In this document: one piece after another, positions 57,964-64,000 of the stretch | Position numbering within the stretch: position 1 is the stretch's first letter | Layout: the number at the start of each line of letters is the position of its first letter | From: Phreatobacter aquaticus | GTDB taxonomy: Bacteria; Pseudomonadota; Alphaproteobacteria; Rhizobiales; Phreatobacteraceae | Direction: 5' to 3' | Assembly (NCBI RefSeq): GCF_005160265.1 | Contig: NZ_CP039865.1 | Location: 1,388,828-1,452,827, forward strand | Length of the DNA stretch: 64,000 bases | Made by a program: the position numbers and the translations under genes | Notes under the pieces: model-generated | Databases searched by the model: none | Told to the model about the DNA's origin: nothing | What the model saw: only the letters and a program-made list of their open reading frames with translations

Positions 57964-59817
57964 TCACCCGCCGATCTTCGCTGCCTTCGTGGGGTCGAAC
58001 CACCAGGTACCCGGCACGCCGCGGGCATATTTCGGCTTGGTCTCGGGAAAGCCGAACTGGTCCCAATAGGCCATCCAATGGCTGCCCTTGTACCAGTTGG
58101 GCACCCAATAGCGCCCGGCGCGCAGCACGCGGTCCAGCGCCTTGCAGGTGACGGTGAGCTCGGCCCGCGTGGTGGCGACGATCGCCTTGGAGATCAGCGC
58201 ATCGACCACCGGATCGGCAATGCCGGAGAGGTTCTGCGAGCCCGGCTGCCGGCCGCTCTCCGAGCCGAAGAAGGTGCGCATGCTCTCGCCCGGCGTCATG
58301 GACAGCGAATAGCGGCGGATGGTGAGATCGAAATCATAGTCCTTCAGCCGCGACTGATATTGCGCGGAATCGACCCGCCGGATGGTCGCCTCGATGCCGA
58401 GCCGGCGCAGGTTCGCAACATAGGGCTGGGTGTGGCGCTCCAGCGAATTGTCGAAGTCGAGGAATTCGACAATCATCGGCCGGCCCTTGGGGTCGATCAG
58501 CTTGTTGTCCCGCAGCACGAAGCCCGCCTCGCGCAGCAGCGCGGTGGCGCGCCTGAGCAGATTGCGATCCTGGCCGGACCCGTCCGACACCGGCGGCACA
58601 TAGGGCTCGCCGAACACCTCGTCCGGCACCTTGCCGCGGAACGGTTCCAGCAGCGCCTTTTCCTCCGGCGTCGGCGGGCCGAAGGCCATCATCGGCGAGT
58701 TCTGGAAGAAGGAATGGGTGCGCTTGTAGCTATCGAACATGACCTGCTTGTTGGTCCATTCGAAATCGAAGGCGAGGCCGAGCGCCTCGCGCAGCCGCGG
58801 ATCGGCGAACTTGTCGCGCCGTGTGTTGATGAACCAGCCCTGGGCTCCCGACGGCGTGTCGTCGGCAACCTCGCGCCGGGCGACGCGGCCGTCCTTGGCT
58901 GCTGGAAAATCGTACTGTGTCGCCCAGGTGCGGGAGGTGAACTCCTCGCGGAACGTATAGGTGCGGCTCTTGAAGGCCTCGAAGGCGACGTCGCGATCCC
59001 GGAAGAACTCGACGCGGACGACGTCGAAATTGTTCTGGCCGACCGAGACCGGCAGCGCCTCGCCCCACCAGCCCTTGACCCGCTCATATTCGATGAAGCG
59101 GCCGCTCTCGAAGCGCCCGACCTTGTAGGCTGAAGACCCCAGCGGCACGTCCATGGTGGAGGCCTCGAAATCGCGGTTGGCATACCAGGACTTCGACAGG
59201 ATCGGCAGGCCGGCGACGGTCAGCGGCAGCGAGCGCGGGCGCCCCTCGTTGAAGCGCACGATGACAGCGCCGTCGCCATCGGCCTCGGCGCCCGCGACAT
59301 CGCGCAGGATGGTACGGATGAGCGGATGGCCCTTCTCCTTGAGGGTGAGGATCGACCAGGCGACATCGGCGCCGGTGATCTTCGTGCCGTCGTGGAAAGC
59401 CGCGATGGCGCGCAGCGTGAAGCGATAGGTCAGCCCGTCGGCCGAAATCGCGACGCGTTCGGCGGCAAGGCCATAAAGCGCGTCCGGCTCGTCGCCGCCG
59501 CCAGTCATCAGGCTGGTGAAAATGCCATCGAGACCGGGCGGGGCATCGCCGCGCAGCACCAGCGTGTTCATCGTGTTGAACGTGGTAGGGTTCTGGTTAT
59601 AGGCCCAGTTCGACGCCGTGTGGACGAAGGTGCCGCCCTTGGGGGCCTGCGGATTGACGAAGTCGAAATGGCGGAAATCGGCGGGATATTTCAGGTCGCC
59701 GAAGGCCGACATGCCGTGGCTTTCGGTGGCACCGGTCTGGGCCTGGACCTTGAGGAGGCCGGATCCGACGCCGGCTGCGGCAAGGGCAAGGACGGTGCGT
59801 CGCGAGGGGCGGGCCAT
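57964..59817 (-). CDS. YejA-like ABC transporter substrate-binding protein
   Basis: A 617-residue family 5 solute-binding protein. A twin-arginine signal (MARPSRRTVLALAAAGVGSG) suggests Tat export. Typical YejA segments are HGMSAFGDLKYPADFRHFDFVNPQAPKGG and LGSSAYKVGRFESGR. YejA proteins, with YejBEF, take up oligopeptides, including microcin C-type peptides. No permease or ATPase gene is adjacent, so the gene is monocistronic. Confidence 0.92.
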   Translation of the reverse strand: MARPSRRTVLALAAAGVGSGLLKVQAQTGATESHGMSAFGDLKYPADFRHFDFVNPQAPKGGTFVHTASNWAYNQNPTTFNTMNTLVLRGDAPPGLDGIFTSLMTGGGDEPDALYGLAAERVAISADGLTYRFTLRAIAAFHDGTKITGADVAWSILTLKEKGHPLIRTILRDVAGAEADGDGAVIVRFNEGRPRSLPLTVAGLPILSKSWYANRDFEASTMDVPLGSSAYKVGRFESGRFIEYERVKGWWGEALPVSVGQNNFDVVRVEFFRDRDVAFEAFKSRTYTFREEFTSRTWATQYDFPAAKDGRVARREVADDTPSGAQGWFINTRRDKFADPRLREALGLAFDFEWTNKQVMFDSYKRTHSFFQNSPMMAFGPPTPEEKALLEPFRGKVPDEVFGEPYVPPVSDGSGQDRNLLRRATALLREAGFVLRDNKLIDPKGRPMIVEFLDFDNSLERHTQPYVANLRRLGIEATIRRVDSAQYQSRLKDYDFDLTIRRYSLSMTPGESMRTFFGSESGRQPGSQNLSGIADPVVDALISKAIVATTRAELTVTCKALDRVLRAGRYWVPNWYKGSHWMAYWDQFGFPETKPKYARGVPGTWWFDPTKAAKIGG

Positions 59818-60147
59818 GGTATCGGTTCCGGGAGAGGCGATGAGGCGAGACTAGGCGGGCGGGCGGGCCGCGCCAAGCGGCGGGATGGCGCAGGCTGTGC
59901 CCTGGCGGGACGATTCTAGCCCCATTGCCCTTTTTGCATTGGCGCCCAAGGACAGGCGCCGCCGCATCACCTCTCCCCGCCTGCGGGGAGAGGTCGACAG
60001 ACGCGGAGCGGCTGGCGGGTGAGGGGCTGAGGGCGCGCGCGTGGCCCCTCACCCTGTCCCTCTCCCCGCAGGTGGGGAGAGGGGACCGATTGCGCCATCA
60101 CGTTCGATTCCGCTGCGGCGATCGCAGGGGGAGCACCGCCCATTTGC
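59818..60147. other. 330-bp intergenic region with palindromic repeats
   Basis: Between the YejA-like gene start and the Lrp gene stop (both minus strand). About one third is the three-hairpin repeat at 59969-60083. The rest should include the yejA-like promoter; I see no clear -35/-10 pair and no ORF of note. Confidence 0.5.
59969..60083. repeat. dispersed GC-rich palindromic repeat element (three hairpins)
   Basis: Three stems: 12 bp at 59969-59980/59983-59994, 9 bp at 60019-60027/60044-60052, and 10 bp at 60058-60067/60074-60083. The CTCTCCCCGC-GCGGGGAGAG type is widespread in intergenic DNA of many alphaproteobacteria. It lies 65 bases downstream of the Lrp gene stop and may act in transcript 3'-end formation. 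Confidence 0.8.
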
Positions 60148-60609
60148 TCACCCGATCGGCAGCACATTGGTGTGCTTCACCTGCGCCAGCGCGAAACTCG
60201 ATTCGATCGAGGCCACCCCGTCGAGCCGCGTCAGCTTGTCCTTCAGGAACCGCTCATAGGCCGGCAGGTCGGCGCAGACGACACGCATGAGATAGTCGCG
60301 CTGGCCGGTCATCAGGTAGCATTCCATCACCTCCGGCCAGCGTGAGACGGCGCCAGCGAAGCGGTCGAGTTCCTCCTCGCGCTGGCGCTCAAGCCGGATG
60401 GAGATGAACACGCTGACCGGCAGGTCGACCGCCTTCTGGTCGACCACCGCGACATAGCCGCCGATGATGCCGGCCTCCTCCAGGAGCCGCACGCGCCTGA
60501 GGCAGGGCGTCGGCGACAGGCCGACCCGCTCGGCCAGCGCCTGGTTGGTGATGCGGCCGTCGCGCTGCAGTTCAGACAGGATGCGGCGATCGAGGTCGTC
60601 GAGCTTCAT
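60148..60609 (-). CDS. Lrp/AsnC family transcriptional regulator
   Basis: A 153-residue regulator. The N-terminal helix-turn-helix (residues about 3-62: LDDLDRRILSELQRDGRITNQ, GLSPTPCLRRV) is followed by the RAM/AsnC ligand-binding domain (about 68-145). Divergent from the E1-type dehydrogenase gene across 151 bp, which it probably controls; the Lrp-type MdeR/mdeB pair of Pseudomonas putida has a similar association. Confidence 0.94.
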   Translation of the reverse strand: MKLDDLDRRILSELQRDGRITNQALAERVGLSPTPCLRRVRLLEEAGIIGGYVAVVDQKAVDLPVSVFISIRLERQREEELDRFAGAVSRWPEVMECYLMTGQRDYLMRVVCADLPAYERFLKDKLTRLDGVASIESSFALAQVKHTNVLPIG

Positions 60610-60760
60610 TGGCAGATTCCGCTTGTTGAAGCCGGCTGCCTAGCAGATTTCACCAGGATGGCCCATCCCGTCGACTGGATTTGGCAGGTATCGTGGCGCA
60701 AGCGATGGCATGATGACCCAAGGAGCGGGAGAACCCGCCGCTTGTCCTTGAGGAACCGCC

Positions 60761-63169
60761 ATGTCTGCCGGCCGCCCGTCCGATCCCCGCCTGCCCGTGC
60801 TGACCGAATTGCAGCGCAAGGTGCTGTGGCTCGCCTCCTGGACGATCCACCACGCCAACCACGAGCGCGAGAACCGCGACGGGTTGAAGGTGGGCGGTCA
60901 TCAGGCCTCCTCCGCCTCGCTCGCCACCATCATGACCGCGCTCTATTTCGCGGTGCTGCGCCCCGAGGACCGGGTGGCGGTGAAGCCGCATGCGAGCCCG
61001 AACTTCCACGCGATCCAATATCTGTTCGGCAACCAGACGCGCGAGAAGCTGGAGAATTTCCGCGGCTACAAGGGTGCGCAGAGCTATCCCTCGCGCACCA
61101 AGGACATCGACGATGTCGATTTCTCCACCGGCTCGGTGGGCCTCGGCGTGGCGCAGACGCTCTTTTCCTCGCTGGTGCAGGATTACGTGAAGGCCCATGG
61201 CTGGGCGAAGGACCAGGCGGAGGGCCGGATGGTCGCCCTCATCGGCGATGCCGAGATGGACGAGGGCAATATCTATGAGGCCCTGATCGAGGGCTGGAAG
61301 CACGGGTTGCGCAACACCTGGTGGGTGGTCGACTACAACCGGCAGAGCCTGGACGCGGTGATCCGCGAGGGCCTGTGGGAGCGCTTCGAGGCCATGTTCC
61401 GCAATTTCGGCTGGGACGTGGTGATCCTCAAGCACGGCAGCCTGCAGAAGGCGGCCTTTGCCGAGCCCGGCGGCGACCGGCTGCAGGCCTGGATCGATTC
61501 CTGCCCGAACCAGCTCTATGCGGCGCTCTGCTTCCAGGGCGGTGCTGCCTGGCGCAAGCGCCTCACCGACGATATCGGAGACCAGGGCCCGGTGAGCCAG
61601 CTGATCGAGCGGCGCTCGGATGCCGAACTCGCCGAACTGATGACCAATCTCGGCGGCCATGACCTGCCGAGCCTGCTCGAGGCCTTCGAGGCGATCGACC
61701 ACGACCGCCCGGTCTGTTTCATCGCCTATACGGTGAAGGGCCTCGGCCTGCCGTTCCAGGGCCACAAGGACAACCATGCCGGCCTGATGACGCCAACCCA
61801 GATGGAGGCGTTCCGCACCGCCATGAAGGTCAGGCCGGGCCATGAATGGGACCGCCTCGAAGGCCTCGGCCTGCCGGCTGGCGAGATCGAAGCGTTCCTG
61901 AAGCGCGTGCCCTTCGTCCAGAAGGGCCGCAGGCGCTTCATCGCGCCGAAGATCCCGGTGCCGGCGGCACTCGCCTATCCGGCGCAGGCCGCGATGTCGA
62001 CGCAGCAGGGCTTCGGCCTGATCCTCAACGAGGTCGCGCGCGGCGAGGGTGATTTCGCGTCCCGCGTGGTCACGACCTCGCCTGATGTGACGGTCTCGAC
62101 CAATCTCGGCGCCTTCGTCAACCGGCGCGGTCTTTTCGCCCGCAAGTCGCTGGCCGACACGTTCAAGCAGGAGCGGATTCCCTCCACCTTCAACTGGGAC
62201 TTCTCCCCGAAGGGCCAGCATATCGAGCTGGGCATCGCGGAAATGAACCTGTTCATCCTGCTCTCGGCCCTGGGACTGTCGCATTCCATCCATGGCGAGC
62301 GGCTGCTGCCGGTGGGCACGCTCTATGATCCCTTCATCCAGCGCGGCCTCGATGCCCTGAACTATGCCTGCTACCAGGACGCCCGCTTCATGCTGGTGGC
62401 GACGCCGTCCGGCGTGACGCTCGCCCCCGAGGGCGGTGCGCATCAGTCGATCTCGACGCCGCTGATCGGCATTGCGCAGGACGGCCTTGCCGCCTTCGAG
62501 CCGGCTTTCGTCGACGAGCTCGCGGTGATCATGCGCTTCGGCTTCGACTACATGCAGCGTGACGGCGAGGGCGATCCCGACGAGACAACCTGGCTGCGCG
62601 ACCAGACCGGCGGATCGCTCTATCTGAGGCTCTCCACCCGCACGCTCGACCAGCCGCAGCGCGCTATGACGCCGGAGCTTGCCCGCGACATCGTCAACGG
62701 CGCCTATTGGATGAAGCCGCCCGGGCCGAATTGCCAGGTGGTCATCGCCTATACCGGCGCAGTCGCCTCCGAAGCGATCGAGGCGGCCGGCCTGATGGCC
62801 GAGAGCCACCGCGATGTCGGCGTGCTCGCCATTACCTCGGCCGACCGGCTGAATGCCGGCTGGACGGCAGCGGAACGCGCCCGCCAGCGCGGCAATGCCG
62901 AGGCGCTGAGCCATATCGAGCGGCTGATCCAGCCCCTGTCGCGCGATTGCGGGCTGGTCACGGTGATCGACGGTCATCCGGCGGCACTCGCCTGGCTCGG
63001 CGCGGTCAACGGCCACAAGGTGAAGTCGCTCGGCGTCGAGCATTTCGGCCAGACCGGCACGGTGGGTGACCTCTACCGGCACTTCGGCATGGATACGAAT
63101 GCCATCCTCCATGCGGCGCAGGCGATCCTGGAACGGCGGCCGATCCGCTATCTCAAGGCCTTGCCCTGA
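60761..63169 (+). CDS. AceE/MdeB-type 2-oxoacid dehydrogenase E1 (transketolase-like)
   Basis: An 802-residue thiamine-diphosphate enzyme of the homodimeric pyruvate dehydrogenase E1 class. The N-terminal TPP-binding part has STGSVGLGVAQTLFSSL and GDAEMDEGNIYEAL (about residues 163-176). The central and C-terminal transketolase domains include FNWDFSPKGQHIELGIAEMN. It is about 85 residues shorter than E. coli AceE and has no E2/E3 genes beside it. Likely substrates are pyruvate or 2-oxobutyrate. GAGGA precedes the ATG. Divergent from the Lrp gene. Confidence 0.9.
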   Translation: MSAGRPSDPRLPVLTELQRKVLWLASWTIHHANHERENRDGLKVGGHQASSASLATIMTALYFAVLRPEDRVAVKPHASPNFHAIQYLFGNQTREKLENFRGYKGAQSYPSRTKDIDDVDFSTGSVGLGVAQTLFSSLVQDYVKAHGWAKDQAEGRMVALIGDAEMDEGNIYEALIEGWKHGLRNTWWVVDYNRQSLDAVIREGLWERFEAMFRNFGWDVVILKHGSLQKAAFAEPGGDRLQAWIDSCPNQLYAALCFQGGAAWRKRLTDDIGDQGPVSQLIERRSDAELAELMTNLGGHDLPSLLEAFEAIDHDRPVCFIAYTVKGLGLPFQGHKDNHAGLMTPTQMEAFRTAMKVRPGHEWDRLEGLGLPAGEIEAFLKRVPFVQKGRRRFIAPKIPVPAALAYPAQAAMSTQQGFGLILNEVARGEGDFASRVVTTSPDVTVSTNLGAFVNRRGLFARKSLADTFKQERIPSTFNWDFSPKGQHIELGIAEMNLFILLSALGLSHSIHGERLLPVGTLYDPFIQRGLDALNYACYQDARFMLVATPSGVTLAPEGGAHQSISTPLIGIAQDGLAAFEPAFVDELAVIMRFGFDYMQRDGEGDPDETTWLRDQTGGSLYLRLSTRTLDQPQRAMTPELARDIVNGAYWMKPPGPNCQVVIAYTGAVASEAIEAAGLMAESHRDVGVLAITSADRLNAGWTAAERARQRGNAEALSHIERLIQPLSRDCGLVTVIDGHPAALAWLGAVNGHKVKSLGVEHFGQTGTVGDLYRHFGMDTNAILHAAQAILERRPIRYLKALP

Positions 63170-63287
63170 GAGGGAGGGCGCGTACCGCTTTGGCACGGCC
63201 CGGTTAACACCGGCGGCGCGAGGGGCGTCCGCAGAGCTTTGGCCTGACCGGGCCGAAGGCAGACGTGCGGAACGCCGGATCAAAGCC

Positions 63288-63347
63288 GGAACAGGACCTG
63301 CGCAGCGATTCGGACATGGTTCGTTCGCGGCCTGGACTCAAGGTTAA
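63288..63347 (+). repeat. array module copy 1
   Basis: A 60-bp module: GGAACA, 13 variable bases, GATTCGGACATGGTTCGTTC (63307-63326), 17 variable bases, TTAA (63344). GATCAAAGC just upstream resembles GATCAGAGC before copy 3. The block contains a GANTC site (GATTC), the CcrM methylation target. Confidence 0.8.
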
Positions 63348-63553
63348 CGCGGGCAGGCCGTGAGGGCGGGATGGGGCGCTCTTGCGTACCCAATCGTGTG
63401 ATTTCCGTTGGAGATCGCCGACTTGCCGCCACGCCTGCGTGCCAAAGGGGGATCGGCCCGTTAAGGCCGGCCGATCCGAAGCCGGTTTGACCGCATGTGT
63501 TCCGGAATTCCAACCGTGCCACGGCAGGCAGGCTGAGGGGCGGAGCCAGACCG

Positions 63554-63613
63554 GGAACATCGGCTCTCAGCCGATTCGGACATGGTTCGTTCCCGTGCTG
63601 ATCTGCAAGTTAA
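63554..63613 (+). repeat. array module copy 2
   Basis: Same layout and spacing as copy 1: GGAACA (63554-63559), 13 bases, an identical 20-bp block (63573-63592), 17 bases, TTAA (63610). In this copy the spacer forms a 7-bp hairpin, ATCGGCT-CTC-AGCCGAT. It starts 266 bases after copy 1. Confidence 0.8.
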
Positions 63614-63816
63614 TGGCGGCGCGCTGCCGCCGGTTGGCGAGGCATCGGGGCGAACTGCGGGTCGCTGGGTTGCGGGCGGTGTTCTCAAGGCAGGGCGCTC
63701 GTCCCTGCCCGGGAGACGCCGTTAAGATCTTGGCGCTCCGAAGGGGCCCAGACGGCACCATACGAGCCCGACGACGCGCCCCGTCACCCGCCTGCCCGCA
63801 GACGCTGATCAGAGCG

Positions 63817-63876
63817 GGAACATCCATGCTCGGCCGATTCGGACACGCTTCGTTCACCGGCTGATCCATGCGTTAC
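63817..63876 (+). repeat. array module copy 3 (diverged)
   Basis: Same layout with two changes in the 20-bp block (63836-63855 reads GATTCGGACACGCTTCGTTC) and TTAC instead of TTAA at 63873. Internal spacings (13 and 17) are unchanged. It starts 263 bases after copy 2. Confidence 0.75.
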
Positions 63877-64000
63877 CGCCCTCGGCTGAAACCTGCCCTA
63901 TGGCGGTTGGCCCTTGCGTGGAAGGGGCGGCTTTCACGCATCCAGCGGAGATCCGGCCGGACCGGCGTACCACAACGGGATTGCGGCTTAAGACCCTTAG

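Larger units (their letters stand above)
63170..64000. other. 831-bp region without a credible gene, occupied by a diverged tandem array
   Basis: All ORFs here lack protein-like composition. The period of about 263 bp is not a multiple of three, so a repeated protein is excluded. TTAA-type tetramers start at 63204, 63344, 63461, 63610, 63722, 63873 (TTAC) and 63988. The intervals alternate: 140, 117, 149, 112, 151, 115. The array begins just after the E1 gene stop and seems to continue past the window edge. Confidence 0.7.

Noticed and set aside
63288-63330. Reading the array modules as EcfG promoters because each begins GGAAC
   Set aside because: No CGTT occurs 16-17 bases downstream in any of the three copies; the conserved block starts GATTCGG instead.
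63382-63864. 160-codon open frame (plus strand) inside the terminal array
   Set aside because: It runs across two array periods that are not multiples of three, has a Cys/Arg-rich random-looking composition, no Shine-Dalgarno, and no resemblance to a protein family.
63288-63876. Array as a CRISPR locus
   Set aside because: The spacing between conserved blocks is about 265 bp, far longer than CRISPR spacers, the blocks are not identical, and no cas genes are present.
63170-64000. Array as a chromosomal replication origin (TTAA and GANTC sites)
   Set aside because: No DnaA-box cluster, AT-rich unwinding region or origin-linked genes (hemE, parAB, dnaA) are seen; only kept as a cell-cycle speculation.

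Overview
The window is a high-G+C, gene-dense bacterial chromosome segment with no rRNA, tRNA, CRISPR or IS element that I could recognise. Gene content and order point to an alphaproteobacterium of the order Hyphomicrobiales (Rhizobiales). The main markers are the rnd-lptC-lptA-lptB-rpoN run, the pdxH/lipoprotein/DnaJ-like/fabI block, the split F0 operon atpI-B-E-F'-F, the pmbA-IMPase-DUF4170-DUF374-waaA-lpxK block, and small lineage-typical families (DUF2948, DUF6101, DUF2093, DUF4170). The genus cannot be fixed from the sequence alone; Bosea- or Phreatobacter-like relatives are a guess.

Layout. 0.1-5.5 kb: a divergent LysR regulator faces a five-gene operon (DUF1445 hydro-lyase/D-glutamate-cyclase-like protein, cupin, TRAP transporter dctPQM). 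5.5-9.3 kb: DUF2948, RNase D and the LPS-export genes lptC, lptA, lptB. 9.4-12.5 kb: rpoN, preceded by a good -24/-12 promoter, then an amidase. 12.5-14.8 kb: proB and a solitary BMP-family binding protein. 15-21 kb: fabI, DnaJ-like chaperone, lipoprotein, pdxH, SDR, XRE/MmyB-type regulator with a divergent membrane protein. 21-24.3 kb: corA, LysE-type exporter, and an L,D-transpeptidase flanked by two related ~50-residue proteins. 24.5-30.8 kb: smc and the F0 ATP synthase operon, with a strong promoter and a strong terminator. 30.9-42.4 kb: DsbA-like protein, DUF6101, the pmbA...lpxK envelope block, lspA, histidine phosphatase, DciA/DUF721 and mutY.

42.5-53 kb is the most catabolic part. A protocatechuate/beta-ketoadipate cluster (pcaI, pcaJ, pcaF, pcaH, pcaG, minus strand) lies divergent to a complete Dpp/Opp-type ABC importer (plus strand). 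Their 437-bp gap carries two PcaR-like operator boxes and a near-consensus sigma-54 promoter for the ABC operon. 53-57.9 kb holds Tim44-like, MltA, Smr, a secreted protein, an RNase T2 homologue with altered active-site residues, and a membrane protein. 58-63.2 kb holds a YejA-like binding protein, an Lrp/AsnC regulator and a divergent AceE/MdeB-type 2-oxoacid dehydrogenase E1.

The last 830 bp have no credible gene. They contain a diverged tandem array with a period of about 263 bp: three copies of a 60-bp module with fixed internal spacing, and TTAA-type sites alternating at about 140-151 and 112-117 bp. The array appears to run off the window edge and is the feature I can least explain. Three other dispersed palindromic repeat elements occur at 19.6, 45.2 and 60.0 kb.
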